Assembly: GCA_014584315.1 (NCBI GenBank)
Contig: JACTNA010000025.1
Coordinates: 1-43,680, forward strand
Direction of reading: 5' to 3'
Origin: Planctomycetota bacterium
GTDB lineage: Bacteria; Planctomycetota; Phycisphaerae; Phycisphaerales; UBA1924
Length of the DNA stretch: 43,680 nt
Each line of letters begins with the position of its first letter. The first letter of the stretch is position 1. Both the position numbers and the translations under genes were made by a program. This document shows, in pieces, positions 17,128-26,313 of the stretch. The notes under the pieces were generated by a model, which saw only the letters and a list, made by a program, of their open reading frames with translations, was not told the origin of the DNA and ran no database searches.

Positions 17128-17498
17128 TCGCCGTCCGCACTTTGCATCGGGACCGGGCATGCGGCATCCCGGCTCCGTCGGGCGGCGACCGAGGCGTATA
17201 CACGTCGCCCCGCCCACGAAACCCCGGGAACATACAGGCACGCACCGGGGATCAGGCCGAGGGGCGTGCGGGTGAGCGCCCGACGCACGGCGGGGAAACC
17301 GATCAGAACCCGTCCATCCCTGGTCCGCATCGGCATTCCGCGGAGGGCGGCCTCGGGCGGGACCGGGAGTTCGTCCGGGTCGGCCAGCGTCAGATCGACG
17401 AAGTCGAGGCGGTCGAGCCAGTCGAGCCGTCGGAGCCAGCGGGAGGTCCGTCGGCACAGGCCGCATCGCCCGTCGTAGTAGCAGGTGTCGCGTGGCAC
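17124..17498 (-). CDS. DCC family (DUF393) thiol-disulfide oxidoreductase-like protein
   Basis: The product is about 124 residues from a GTG at 17498. It starts at once with the DCC signature DTCYYDGRCGLCRRTSRWLRR, a thioredoxin-like CxxC in a DGxCxxC context. FVDLTLADPDELPVPPEAALRGMPMRTRDGRVLIGFPAVRRAL is the rest of the typical domain, and GLIPGACLYVPGV follows near the end. The family is thought to act on disulfides, but substrates are not known. A TTG at 17567 is an alternative start with a non-conserved N-terminus. It lies 28 nt upstream of the fusion gene on the same strand. Confidence 0.8.
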   Translation of the reverse strand: MPRDTCYYDGRCGLCRRTSRWLRRLDWLDRLDFVDLTLADPDELPVPPEAALRGMPMRTRDGRVLIGFPAVRRALTRTPLGLIPGACLYVPGVSWAGRRVYASVAARRSRDAACPVPMQSADGD

Positions 17499-17533
17499 GG
17501 GGGATTCTTGTGCCGGGCGGGGCGTCCGGCCCG

Positions 17534-17539
17534 TAGAAT
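17534..17539 (+). promoter_or_regulatory. Possible -10 for the prepilin-like gene at 17669
   Basis: TAGAAT sits in GC-rich sequence, with TTGTGC 20 nt upstream, and would give a leader of about 120 nt. This is weak evidence. Confidence 0.25.
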
Positions 17540-17668
17540 CCACCACGAGTCCGGGGGCGGACGGCAACAGCAGCCCGCCCGCGGACGAACAGAATGGCGG
17601 TGGCCCGCCCGGGCGGGTGTGGTTGCCGCGCGTCCCCGAGCCGGGGCCGACCGCCGAGGGAGCCGATC

Positions 17669-18730
17669 ATGCGCAATCGCCGAGCCTTCACCCTGATCGA
17701 GTTGCTGGTGGTGATCGCGATCATCGCGATCCTGCTGGCGATCATCATCCCCGCGCTGGGCGGCGCCCGCACGGTCGCGCGTCGGACGGCGACGCAGGCC
17801 CTGATGACGGACCTGGCGAACGCCATCACGCAGTTCGGGCAGGACAACAGCGGGCGGATGCCGGGGTACTTCACGCAGCAGACGCTGGGGCGCAACCCGC
17901 AGGGCCAGGGGCTGACGGTGATGGAGAACGCGATGATCGAACTGGCGGGGACGCGCCAGATCACCTCGACGTCCGCGCTCGGGCAGCCGGGCGGCGCGCC
18001 GGGCGAGAGCGTGGTGCTGCAGGGCGTGAAGCCGGAGGGCGTGCAGGTGAACCCGGACCTCGCGGGCGTGGGCGACGATGTGTACTTCGTGCCTCCCGCG
18101 CGGAACTACATTGCGCAGACGATCGGCAAGCAGGCGGGCAAGCCCGGCGCAACGGCGGCCGAGGGCGAGAAGCAACTGCCCGACCTCGTGGACTTTTTCG
18201 GCAGCCCGATCCTGCTGTGGATCGAGGACGACTCCGCGCCGCGCGCGACGACGACGGAAGCCGAGTTCGCCGCGGGCGAGTACCGCCCGAGCGCGCAGCA
18301 CCCGTCGCGGTTCTACTGGCGGGCGAACCAGGGCTTCCTCGCTTCGACGAGCCTCGGCAAGCTCGGCAAGGACCAGACGGTCGAGAGCCTGATCGGCGCG
18401 ACCAACCCCACCCCCGAGGTCGTCGGGTCGTTGCTCGGGCTGCTCGGCGACCCGAAGGGGCCGACGCCCGCCAACTACGACCGCAACTCCGTGCTGCCCG
18501 GCTCGCCGCGCGGGCGGTTCGTCATTCACTCCCCCGGCGCGGACGGGGTGTACCTCGGGCGCAAGGACCGCGGCGGGCGGCGTCTGCCCTCGGCCGACCC
18601 GGTGCTGCGCTACGCCTGGAACTTCTACGTGCCGGGATCGGACACGAAGTACACCGACAGCAAGGGCGCGGTCACGGTGGAGGACGTGCTCGACGGGTTC
18701 GACGACGTGGTCGTCCCCGGCGGCAACTGA
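17669..18730 (+). CDS. Prepilin-like protein (type II secretion G-type N-terminus)
   Basis: This 353-residue protein has the classic leader RRAFTLIELLVVIAIIAILLAIIIPAL at residues 4-30, with Ala before Phe+1 and Glu+5. The long periplasmic part ends with RFVIHSPGADGVYLG, similar to the WSxGPDG motif near the C-terminus of planctomycete GspG-like proteins. It would be processed by a prepilin peptidase and anchored in the inner membrane. GAGGGAG precedes the ATG at 17669. No other type II secretion or type IV pilus gene is near, although comEC (DNA uptake) follows on the same strand. Confidence 0.85.
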   Translation: MRNRRAFTLIELLVVIAIIAILLAIIIPALGGARTVARRTATQALMTDLANAITQFGQDNSGRMPGYFTQQTLGRNPQGQGLTVMENAMIELAGTRQITSTSALGQPGGAPGESVVLQGVKPEGVQVNPDLAGVGDDVYFVPPARNYIAQTIGKQAGKPGATAAEGEKQLPDLVDFFGSPILLWIEDDSAPRATTTEAEFAAGEYRPSAQHPSRFYWRANQGFLASTSLGKLGKDQTVESLIGATNPTPEVVGSLLGLLGDPKGPTPANYDRNSVLPGSPRGRFVIHSPGADGVYLGRKDRGGRRLPSADPVLRYAWNFYVPGSDTKYTDSKGAVTVEDVLDGFDDVVVPGGN

Positions 18731-18749
18731 TCGCACCCGGACACAGCCC

Positions 18750-18793
18750 GACTCTTCGGGAGTCTTGACGGATCGCGGCACGCCCGCGAGGCT
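18750..18793 (+). promoter_or_regulatory. Hairpin and promoter between the prepilin-like gene and comEC
   Basis: A short stem GACTC-TTCGG-GAGTC (18750-18764) runs into TTGACG (18765-18770). After a 17-nt spacer comes GAGGCT (18788-18793), 5 nt before the comEC ATG. The -35 is good and the -10 poor. Confidence 0.35.
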
Positions 18794-18798
18794 GTGCC

Positions 18799-21348
18799 AT
18801 GCTCGCCGGGGTCGATCCGCTCGCGCCGCAGACCGGGCCGGCGCCGTCCGCGCGCGCGAGGGCGGTGGTCGCGTTCGCGTGCCTTGCGCTGGGGATGATC
18901 GCGGCGCGGGCGGGCGCGCCGATGGGCGTCCCCGCGCCGGCGTGGTTCGGGGCGGCGTGCGCCGCGGCCGCGGCGGCGATGCTGCTGCGCGGGCGGGCGT
19001 GCGCGGGTGCGCTGGTCGTGTGCGCGGTCGCGTTCGGGGGCGGGTGGTTCACGGCGCGCATCGTCGCGACACCGACGGGCAGCCTGCGCGCGCTCGTGCC
19101 CGCGGACGACGGGTCCGGGCCGACGATCGGCGTCGAACTCGAGGGCGTCGTGCTCGACGATCCGAGGCGATCGCGCCCGTCGCCGGGCGCGCTGGCGGCG
19201 TTCGCGTTCGCGGGGGAGCCGGCGTGGACGTTCCGGCTCCGCGCGGACACGGCGCACACCGACGCCGGCGCGGTGCGGACGAGCGGCGTCGTGCGCGTCG
19301 GCGTCGTCGGGGGCGTGGGCGAGAGTGTGGGCGCGGGCACGCGCGTGCGCGTCACCGGGCGGCTGTCGCCGGTGGCGCGGCCGCTGAACCCGGGCGAGCC
19401 GGACTCGCGCCTGTGGGCGGCGCAGCGCGGCGAGGCCGGGCGGCTTCGCGTGCCGGACGCCTCGCTTGTGCGTGTCGAACCGACGCTGCCGGGCGTTGTG
19501 CCCGCGATCGAGGCGTGGTGGCTGCGGACTCGGGCGGCGATGCACGGGCGCGCGCTGGGCGTGCTGAAGGGCCATGACGAACGCGACGCGACGCCGGGGC
19601 GGGCCTTGATGCTCGCCCTGCTGCTGGGCGAGGACGAGGGCGGGCTGCGTCCGCTGCGCGACGCCTTCGCACGCCAGGGCCTCTCGCACCTGCTGGCGAT
19701 CAGCGGGTTCCACCTCGCGATCATGGCGGGCGTTGCGCTCTTCGCCGTGCGCCTGACGGGCGAGCGCGGGCGGCTCGAGCCGCTCATCGTCGGGGCGCTG
19801 GTCGCGCTTTACATGACGGTTGTGCCCGCGAACGCTCCGGTGCTGCGCGCGGGGTGGATGGTGCTGCTGTTGCTGGCGGCCGAGGCGGCGGGGCGGCGCT
19901 ACGACCGGCTGACCGTCCTCGCGTGGATCGCGTGCGTGATGATCGTGGTGCGCCCGATGGACCTGTGGTCGCTCGGGTTCCAGTTGAGTTTCGGGCTGAC
20001 GGGCGTGCTGATGTGGCTCGGGCCGACGGCGCACGCGAGGCTGTTCGGCACGATCCGCACCGGCCCGCGCGAGCCGCCCGATGCGCTCGGGGCGCGGTGG
20101 TGGTCGGAGCGGGCGAAGGGGCTGGTCTCGGTGAGCCTGCTCTGCTGGGCGGTTGCGTTGCCGACGATCGCGCACACGATCGGCGTCGTCAGCCCGCTGG
20201 CGGCGGTCTGCACGGTCGTGCTTGTGCCCGTGGTGCTGGCGCTGCTCTTCGCGGGGTACGCCGTCCTCACGCTGGGCGCGGTGGTGCCGTCGGCGGGGGC
20301 GTGGGCGTCGGGCGCGGTGCGTCGCGTCGGCGACGCGGCGGCGTGGCTGGTCGAGCGGTTCGACGACGTGCCGGGGACCGCGCTCTACGCGCCGCGCCTG
20401 TCGCTCGCGCTCACGGTCGCGGCGACCGCGCTCGCGCTCTACTGGTTCGCGCGCGGGCACCTGCGCGACCGCTTCGCGTGGGCGGCGGCCGGCGCGCTCG
20501 CCCTCTGGGCGGGGGGCGAGGCCTTCGTGCGGGCGTCGCTCCCGGGCGGCACGCTCGTGCGCATCGACGCGGTCGCCGTCGGGGACGGGTCGTGCCTGCT
20601 CGTGCGCTCGGGGCGCGATGCGCTGCTCTGGGACTGCGGCTCGACCGATCCGGGCATGGGCGTGATCGACATCCCGCGCGCCCTGCGTCGGCTCGGCGCG
20701 CACCGCGTTCGGACGGTCGTCATCACGCACCCGGACTACGACCACTACTCCGCGCTGCCGGACGCGGCGCGCCCGCTGGGGGTGCGTGAACTCGTCGTCG
20801 GCGCGAGGACCGACGGGCGGGCGCGGGCGCTGCGTTCCGGCCCGCTGCGGGCGACGTACGACTCGCTGGGGGCGCGGGGCGTGCGTGTGCGGGTCGTGGG
20901 CGAGGGGGACGCGATCTCGCTCGGGCACGCGACGGTCCGGTTCATCGCGCCGCCGGACGGAGCGGGGTACCTGGCCGACAACGACCACTCGCTGGTCGCG
21001 TTCGTCGAGGCGCGGGCGGAGGACGGCTCGATCGTGCGGGCGTTGCTGACGGGCGACGCGGGGCCGGCCGCCCTGGCCGCGCTGCTCGCGCCGGACGCGG
21101 ACCTTCGCGCGGATGTCCTGGAACTCCCCCACCACGGGAGCCACAACCCGCAGGCGCGCGCGCTCGTCGCGGCGTCGCGCCCGGCGGTCGTGCTGCAATC
21201 GACGGGGGCGTCGCGCGTGAACGATCCGCGCTGGTCGGGCGAGCGGGCCGGGCGCGCGTGGCTGGTGACGGCGGCGCACGGGGCGTCGTGGGCGGAACTG
21301 CGCCGCGACGGGACGGTGCGATCCGGCGCGATGCGCGATCCGCGCTGA
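18799..21348 (+). CDS. comEC: ComEC/Rec2 DNA-uptake channel protein
   Basis: This 849-residue protein has three parts. The N-terminal membrane/OB-like part (about 20-240) contains GALVVCAVAFGGGWFTARI and RLSPVARPLNPGEPDSRLW. The competence domain (about 250-570) includes RALMLALLLGEDEGGL, RQGLSHLLAISGFHLAIMAG and many TM helices. The C-terminal metallo-beta-lactamase domain (about 580-849) has VVITHPDYDHYSALPDA and LELPHHGSHNPQ, where the first His of the HxHxDH motif is replaced as is usual in ComEC. It would move single-stranded DNA across the inner membrane in natural transformation, or export or degrade it. A nearby prepilin-like gene fits the competence theme but is not proof. Start: ATG at 18799. 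Confidence 0.92.
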   Translation: MLAGVDPLAPQTGPAPSARARAVVAFACLALGMIAARAGAPMGVPAPAWFGAACAAAAAAMLLRGRACAGALVVCAVAFGGGWFTARIVATPTGSLRALVPADDGSGPTIGVELEGVVLDDPRRSRPSPGALAAFAFAGEPAWTFRLRADTAHTDAGAVRTSGVVRVGVVGGVGESVGAGTRVRVTGRLSPVARPLNPGEPDSRLWAAQRGEAGRLRVPDASLVRVEPTLPGVVPAIEAWWLRTRAAMHGRALGVLKGHDERDATPGRALMLALLLGEDEGGLRPLRDAFARQGLSHLLAISGFHLAIMAGVALFAVRLTGERGRLEPLIVGALVALYMTVVPANAPVLRAGWMVLLLLAAEAAGRRYDRLTVLAWIACVMIVVRPMDLWSLGFQLSFGLTGVLMWLGPTAHARLFGTIRTGPREPPDALGARWWSERAKGLVSVSLLCWAVALPTIAHTIGVVSPLAAVCTVVLVPVVLALLFAGYAVLTLGAVVPSAGAWASGAVRRVGDAAAWLVERFDDVPGTALYAPRLSLALTVAATALALYWFARGHLRDRFAWAAAGALALWAGGEAFVRASLPGGTLVRIDAVAVGDGSCLLVRSGRDALLWDCGSTDPGMGVIDIPRALRRLGAHRVRTVVITHPDYDHYSALPDAARPLGVRELVVGARTDGRARALRSGPLRATYDSLGARGVRVRVVGEGDAISLGHATVRFIAPPDGAGYLADNDHSLVAFVEARAEDGSIVRALLTGDAGPAALAALLAPDADLRADVLELPHHGSHNPQARALVAASRPAVVLQSTGASRVNDPRWSGERAGRAWLVTAAHGASWAELRRDGTVRSGAMRDPR

Positions 21349-21350
21349 CG

Positions 21351-23165
21351 CTACCCGCCGAGGAACGCGGCGAGCTCGGCGTTGTCCGCGTCGAGTTGGT
21401 CGGGGCGGGCGTGCTGGCGGAGCAGGAGGAGGGCCTGGTCGCGCGCCGCGCCCCCCTGCGGGATGACGCGCCTGCCCACGAACCAGAGCGCGTCGCGGGC
21501 CGCGCCGTCGGCCGCGTCGTCGGGGGCGAGGCGGGCGTAGAGGTCGAGGAAGGTCGAGTCCGCGCCGGCGCGGAAGACGGGGAAGAGCGCGTCGCGCGCG
21601 AACCGCGGGGTGACGGCCTCGCGGCGCTCGGCGAGCAACGCGGCCGCCAGTTTCGCCGCGTCCGCGTCGCGACCCGCGAGCCAGAGCGATCGCACGAGCG
21701 TGTCGTAATCGGTCTCGCCCGCGGCACGCTTCGTCGTTTCGCCCTCGTCCTCGACGCCTTCGAGCGGCGCGGCGTCGTCGGTGCGCCGCGCCGGCGGGCC
21801 GAGGGCGATGAGCGGGTCGCCCATGACCGCGATGCGCCAGAGCGGCGCGCCGTCGTTGCGCACGGCCGCGGCCCACACCGAGCCGAGCGCGAGGCGCCGA
21901 GCGACGAGGGGCGTGGGCACGAACGCCGGGAGGGTCGGCTCCTGCACGGAGCCGCAGTAGGCGTAGGCGCCGCGCTCGAGCCAGCGCGCCCCGACAGTGG
22001 CGCGGTTGCGCGGCGCGTTGGCGGACCACGAGTGCACCATGTGGACGATCGCGGGCGTGGCGAGCATCGGCACGTCGCCCGCGTACGCCCGCCCGGGCGA
22101 GAGTTCGAACCAGTCGCGGTTGCCCTTGGAGTTGAGGAGCACGACGCCCGCGTCGACGGCCCGGAGCGTGCGCGCCCGCCAGTCGGCGATGCCTTGGCGC
22201 GGGGCGTCGTCGAGCGTGACGCGCAGGCCCGCCTCGCGCAGCACGCCCGCCGCCTCCGAGCCGTCGTACATCGACCACGGGGCCTCGTGCGGGTAGGAGT
22301 CGAAGACCCACGCGCTCGCGGGTCGGAGGAAGAGGGCGCACATGGCGCGGGAGGCGGCCTCGGCCTCCGTGCCGAAGATCTGCGACGACCACGCCCACCG
22401 TTCGCCCGCGCTCGCGCCGATCGCGGGTCGGCCCACGCGGTCGGTCGTGGCGACGAACTCACGCTCGCTCGTCTCGATCTTGACGGCGGCGTTCAGGCAG
22501 AGGGCGACGGCGTCGAGGTCGTCGCCCAGGGCGCGCCAGGCGAGTCCCGTCGCGTCGCAGGCGCGCTCGATCTCGGCGCACAGGGCGTCGGCGTCGGAGC
22601 GCGACATCGCGCCGCTGACGTTGCGCCGTTCGAGGCTGACCCAGGCGATGGGCAGGGCGCGCCCGGCGGCGAGGGCGAGCGCGGCCGTCCACGCCGGGTC
22701 CGCCCCGTCGGCGACCACGATGGCGGGCGGCACGTGGTTGTGCGCGCGCCAGAAGTCGAGCATCGACGCGGGATCGCCCTCCTGCCCCCACGCGCTGGCG
22801 ACGGCACGCTCGACGGCGTCGCGCCGCGCGTCGCCGCGGGCCGCCCGGTCGCCGCCCGACCAGCGCACGACCCGGCGCGGCTCGAACGCGCGCACGAAGC
22901 GGGCGATGTCCTCTCCCGCCTGCCATGTGCCGTCGTCGATCAGCACCGGGAAGCGCCCGTTGGGCTTCCACGCCGCGACGGCCGCCAGGTACGACGGCCC
23001 GTCGGGCACGATCACGACCTCGGGGATGACGGGCGCGTTGGCGCGGATCAGTTCGGCACGCCGACCCAGCAGGACCTGCGGCGGCAGGTCGGGCTGGGGC
23101 GCGGCAGGCTCCGGCTGGCCGAGGGTCGTCGCCACGCACGCCGCGATGGTCGCGAGGGTGTTCAT
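21351..23165 (-). CDS. Secreted protein with gingipain/TIGR03790-like C-terminal signature
   Basis: This 604-residue protein has a short signal peptide (NTLATIAACVATTLGQPEP). A stretch near 380-440 (HMVHSWSANAPRNRATVGARWLERGAYAYCGSVQEP, then LALGSVWAAAVR, then IAVMGDPLIALG) resembles the end of C25-gingipain/TIGR03790-like domains, where GA-x-xx-G-V-EP and GDP blocks recur. I cannot see a clear catalytic Cys-His pair, so I do not call it a peptidase. The last 150 residues are helical. TACATT ends 6 nt before the ATG, without an SD. It converges on comEC with only 2 bp between stops and diverges from trpE. Confidence 0.7.
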   Translation of the reverse strand: MNTLATIAACVATTLGQPEPAAPQPDLPPQVLLGRRAELIRANAPVIPEVVIVPDGPSYLAAVAAWKPNGRFPVLIDDGTWQAGEDIARFVRAFEPRRVVRWSGGDRAARGDARRDAVERAVASAWGQEGDPASMLDFWRAHNHVPPAIVVADGADPAWTAALALAAGRALPIAWVSLERRNVSGAMSRSDADALCAEIERACDATGLAWRALGDDLDAVALCLNAAVKIETSEREFVATTDRVGRPAIGASAGERWAWSSQIFGTEAEAASRAMCALFLRPASAWVFDSYPHEAPWSMYDGSEAAGVLREAGLRVTLDDAPRQGIADWRARTLRAVDAGVVLLNSKGNRDWFELSPGRAYAGDVPMLATPAIVHMVHSWSANAPRNRATVGARWLERGAYAYCGSVQEPTLPAFVPTPLVARRLALGSVWAAAVRNDGAPLWRIAVMGDPLIALGPPARRTDDAAPLEGVEDEGETTKRAAGETDYDTLVRSLWLAGRDADAAKLAAALLAERREAVTPRFARDALFPVFRAGADSTFLDLYARLAPDDAADGAARDALWFVGRRVIPQGGAARDQALLLLRQHARPDQLDADNAELAAFLGG

Positions 23166-23177
23166 CGCCTGAATGTA
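23166..23177 (-). promoter_or_regulatory. Leaderless-type -10 for the 21351-23165 gene
   Basis: TACATT (23177-23172, minus), then CAGGCG, then ATG at 23165. Confidence 0.45.
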
Positions 23178-23248
23178 CCCGCGTGCGGGTTGTGCGGTCG
23201 CGGCGCGGGGGCGTGGAGGTGCGGAACGCGGCCCGGACGCCCGATCCA

Positions 23249-23261
23249 TAGACTCGACGCG
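23249..23261 (+). promoter_or_regulatory. Leaderless-type -10 for trpE
   Basis: TAGACT (23249-23254), 7 nt, then ATG at 23262. There is no SD. The hexamer is identical to those at 1030 and 6586 (minus). Confidence 0.45.
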
Positions 23262-24866
23262 ATGCCGAGCCTGACGAGGGACGAGTTTGTTTCGCTGGTC
23301 CGTTCGGAGCGTGCGGCGACGCCCGCGGCGACGCTGGCGGTGCCGGTGGGCGTGCGCCTGCTCTCGGACCAGTTGACGCCGGTGCTGGCGTACCGGCGGC
23401 TGGTCGCGCCGGACGAGCGGACCGCGCCGTCGTTCCTGCTCGAGTCGGTCGAGGGCGGGGAGCGGCAGGGGCGGTACTCGATTCTCGGAGCGCGTCCCGC
23501 GCTTGAGGTCGTGGCGCGCCGGTTCAGGGTGCGCGTGACGGACCACGCGACCGGAAGGGTCGAGGAGCGCGACGAGCCGAACCCGCTGCTCGTGCCCCGC
23601 GGGATCACGGCGGGGGTGCGGCTTGTGCGTCCGCCGACGGGCGCGCGCCCCGCGCTGCCCGCGTGCCCGCTGGGCGGGTGGTTCGGGTATGCGTCCTACG
23701 ACGCGGTGCGCTACGCGGAGCCGGAGAAACTGCCCTTCGAGCACGCGCCGCCGGACGATCGCGGCCTGCCGGAGTTGCACTTCGGGCTGTACGACGGTGT
23801 GGTGGCGTTCGACCACGTTGACAAACTGGTCCACGTCGTTCGGCTGGCGATGCTCGCGCCGGGCGACGACGCCGGCGAGGCGTACGAGCGGGCCGTCGCG
23901 GCGATCGAGGCGCGGGTCGCGGAGGTCGAGCGGCACAGCAAGCCGCTGCCGGCGGGGCGGGTGGAGCGTGAGGGCGCGCCCGCGCCGCTGCGGTCCAACA
24001 TCACGCGCGAGCGGCACGCGGCGATGGTCGAGCGGGCGTTGGAGCACATCCGGGCCGGGGACATCTTCCAGGTGGTGATCGGGCAGCGTTTCGAGCGCGA
24101 GAGCAGGGCGGACCCGTTCGACGTCTACCGGGCGTTGCGGGCGGTGAATCCCAGCCCGTACATGGTGTACATGCAGGGCGAGGGGTGCATTCTCGTGGCG
24201 TCCAGCCCGGAGATTCTGTGCCGCGTGCGCCGGGGGGGGGACGGCGCGCTGGTGGTGACGAACCGGCCGCTGGCGGGGACGCGCCCGCGCGGGCGCACGC
24301 CGGAGGAGGACGCCGCGCTGGAGCACGAGCTGCTGGCGGACGAGAAGGAGCGGGCGGAGCACGTGATGCTGGTGGACCTCGGGCGCAACGACGTTGGGCG
24401 CGTGGCCGTGCCGGGCACGATCGACCTGCCGGCGGTGATGGAGGTGGAGCGCTACAGCCACGTGATGCACATCAGTTCGACGGTGACGGGCGTGGTGCGC
24501 GGGGGCCTGGACGCGTGGGATGCGCTGGCGGCGACGCTGCCGGTGGGGACGATCTCGGGCGCGCCGAAGATCCGGGCGATGCAGATCATCGACGAACTGG
24601 AGCCGGTGCGGCGCGGGCCGTACGGGGGCGGGATGGGCTACGTCTCGCTGGACGGCGAGATGGACATCGCGCTCGCGCTGCGGACGATGGTCGTGCCGAC
24701 CGACAGCGTGGCGCGTGCCCGAGGCGGGGCGTGGACCTACTACCTGCAGGCCGCGGGCGGGATCGTCGCGGACTCCAAACCCGAGCCCGAGTACCAGGAG
24801 ACGGTGAACAAGGCGGCCGCGTTGGCACGGGCGATCGATCTGGCGGAGTCGGCGTTCGGGGCGTGA
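23262..24866 (+). CDS. trpE: Anthranilate synthase component I
   Basis: This 534-residue enzyme makes anthranilate from chorismate with TrpG. The N-terminal feedback motif FLLESVEGGERQGRYSILG (about 60-78) has the LLES and later Ser positions linked to tryptophan inhibition. The chorismate-binding domain holds GDIFQVVIGQRF, NPSPYMVYMQ, NRPLAGTRPRG, VDLGRNDVGRV, PVGTISGAPKIRAMQIID, RRGPYGGGMGY and GGIVADSKPEPEYQET. All are standard for TrpE and distinguish it from PabB. No trpG, trpD or other trp gene is nearby, and no Trp-rich leader peptide is seen, which fits a leaderless transcript. A G9 run (24232-24240) lies in frame. Confidence 0.94.
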   Translation: MPSLTRDEFVSLVRSERAATPAATLAVPVGVRLLSDQLTPVLAYRRLVAPDERTAPSFLLESVEGGERQGRYSILGARPALEVVARRFRVRVTDHATGRVEERDEPNPLLVPRGITAGVRLVRPPTGARPALPACPLGGWFGYASYDAVRYAEPEKLPFEHAPPDDRGLPELHFGLYDGVVAFDHVDKLVHVVRLAMLAPGDDAGEAYERAVAAIEARVAEVERHSKPLPAGRVEREGAPAPLRSNITRERHAAMVERALEHIRAGDIFQVVIGQRFERESRADPFDVYRALRAVNPSPYMVYMQGEGCILVASSPEILCRVRRGGDGALVVTNRPLAGTRPRGRTPEEDAALEHELLADEKERAEHVMLVDLGRNDVGRVAVPGTIDLPAVMEVERYSHVMHISSTVTGVVRGGLDAWDALAATLPVGTISGAPKIRAMQIIDELEPVRRGPYGGGMGYVSLDGEMDIALALRTMVVPTDSVARARGGAWTYYLQAAGGIVADSKPEPEYQETVNKAAALARAIDLAESAFGA

Positions 24867-24955
24867 GGGCTGGATCGCGGGCCACATCTCCCGTCGGGGC
24901 TGTTCTGTTTGTATTCTGATTGGTATCGTCTGCGTGACTGAATCGCGGCCGCTGC

Positions 24956-24990
24956 TTGACATTGTGTATATGTGGATATACTTGTCCACA
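24956..24990 (+). promoter_or_regulatory. Promoter with palindromic operator-like site
   Basis: TTGACA (24956-24961), a 15-nt spacer and TATACT (24977-24982) are followed by 7 nt and the ATG at 24990. The inverted repeat TGTGGA-N8-TCCACA (24971-24990) spans the -10 and ends at the start codon. A smaller one, GTATA-N6-TATAC, is nested in it. A repressor bound here would cover the -10 and the start. This is one of the few AT-rich spots in the window. Confidence 0.6.
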
Positions 24991-25457
24991 TGATCGCTCT
25001 CTCGGCCGTGCTGGGACGGGTGACGGGCTGGGCGGCGTGCATCGCCCGGCTCGGATGGATCATCGCGTTCCTCGCCGGGGTGCAGGGGTGGACGCCGATC
25101 GGGGCGGAGTGGCACGCGGGGGCCGGGCGATCGGTCTGGTCGCGGTGCGGGCTGGCGATGTGCTCGTGCGGGCCGGCCGCCGTGCCACCGGCGCACGTCG
25201 GGGGATGCTGTTCGGAAGCAGAGCCGATGGCGGCGCATGCGGACGCGGGGGCGTTGCTGGTCTTGGCCGCGCTGGGTCAGGAGCGTCGGGAGGGATCGCC
25301 CGAAGTGTCCGCGCCGGACGTGATGGTGCTCGCGTGGCCGGCGAGTTCGGCGCTGGAGATCGATCCGCCGCGTGAGTCGGGGCGCGTGGTGGGTCTTGAG
25401 CCTGCGCGTCGTGCGGCACGGGGCATTGAGGTTCCCGCGCCTCCGCCGAGAGCCTGA
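24990..25457 (+). CDS. Small membrane-anchored Cys-rich protein, unknown
   Basis: This 155-residue protein begins with a hydrophobic region (ARLGWIIAFLAGVQGW, about 20-36). A Cys-rich stretch follows (CGLAMCSCGPAAVPPAHVGGCC, about 58-78) with His 73; this could bind a metal. The rest is Ala/Pro-rich with no motif I know. The start is the ATG at 24990, within the leaderless distance of TATACT; GTG at 24972 lies inside the promoter and is rejected. Codon use agrees with a real gene, but confidence is moderate. It lies 85 nt before the prepilin-like gene on the same strand and may share its transcript. With the operator, a metal-controlled surface function is possible but unproven. Confidence 0.5.
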   Translation: MIALSAVLGRVTGWAACIARLGWIIAFLAGVQGWTPIGAEWHAGAGRSVWSRCGLAMCSCGPAAVPPAHVGGCCSEAEPMAAHADAGALLVLAALGQERREGSPEVSAPDVMVLAWPASSALEIDPPRESGRVVGLEPARRAARGIEVPAPPPRA

Positions 25458-25542
25458 GCCGCGGGTCTGCGCGATCGGCGTCCGAGATTCCATCACAAGC
25501 ATTGCGCGGCGCGGGTGCGCTGCGCCCCGACGAGGCCTCGCC

Positions 25543-26313
25543 ATGAAGTGGTCACGCACGTTCTCCCTCCGCGGTCGGCACGGGTTCACGCTGATCGAGT
25601 TGCTGGTGGTGATCGCGATCATCGGGCTGCTGCTTGGCGCGTTGCTCCCGACGCTCTCGCGGGCGAGGGGCGCGGCGCGCGGGGTGGCGTGCCTGAGCCG
25701 GATGCGCGACCTGGCGCTCGCGACCGACTCGTACGTCGGCGCGAACCGCGAGTCGTTCCCGCGGTCGCAGCACTCGGCGGGCGCATGGCGCCAACTCCCG
25801 TGGGAGCAGGCGCACTACGAGTACTTCACCGGCGGCGAGTACGACGCGCAGTCCGGCGACCCCTGGTGGGACGACGCCTCGTGGTGGGCGTGCTGCCGCG
25901 ACCGCTACCAGTGCCCCTTCGATCGCCGGGAGAACCCGGCGCGCCGCGACGGGCTGCCGTTCCCGGTGCCTTCGCTCTCCTACGGGCAGAACGTCTACAC
26001 GGAACTCCGCGGCGACGAGATCGACCCGATCGGCTGGGCGGGGCGGAAGGCCGCGCCGTACCAGCGGCTGGCGCAGGTCCCGCGTCCGTCGGCGACGGTG
26101 CTGTTCGGCGAGATCAAGGACTCGAGCCTGACCGACCACCTGATGGCGCATTTCTGGACGCTGATGCACGCCACGCCGGACCAGGAGACGAAGCGTCACG
26201 GTTCGCGCGCCGGCGTGGTGTACATCGACGGCAACGCGCGCGAGTGCGCGCTCGCCGACAACTACGACCCCGCGAACGGGGTCGATCGCTGGAACCCCGC
26301 GCGGGCGCACTGA
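25543..26313 (+). CDS. Prepilin-like protein with H-X9-DG C-terminus
   Basis: This 256-residue protein has the leader HGFTLIELLVVIAIIGLLLGALLPTLSRAR (Gly before Phe+1, Glu+5). Near the C-terminus, RHGSRAGVVYIDGNAREC shows His, nine residues, then Asp-Gly: the H-X9-DG motif of a large planctomycete family of prepilin-like proteins. Four Cys lie in WACCRDRYQCPFD and GVACLSRM. It is followed by the paralogue pair at 26385-27724 on the same strand. A role in assembly or display of surface proteins is inference only. Confidence 0.85.
   Translation: MKWSRTFSLRGRHGFTLIELLVVIAIIGLLLGALLPTLSRARGAARGVACLSRMRDLALATDSYVGANRESFPRSQHSAGAWRQLPWEQAHYEYFTGGEYDAQSGDPWWDDASWWACCRDRYQCPFDRRENPARRDGLPFPVPSLSYGQNVYTELRGDEIDPIGWAGRKAAPYQRLAQVPRPSATVLFGEIKDSSLTDHLMAHFWTLMHATPDQETKRHGSRAGVVYIDGNARECALADNYDPANGVDRWNPARAH

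Noticed and set aside
18625..22398. 1257-codon minus-strand frame across comEC
   Set aside because: Arg/Ala/His-rich shadow; ComEC is unmistakable on the plus strand.
24867..24955. A trp attenuator or a terminator after trpE
   Set aside because: No stem followed by a T-tract is visible. The stretch holds nothing I can support.
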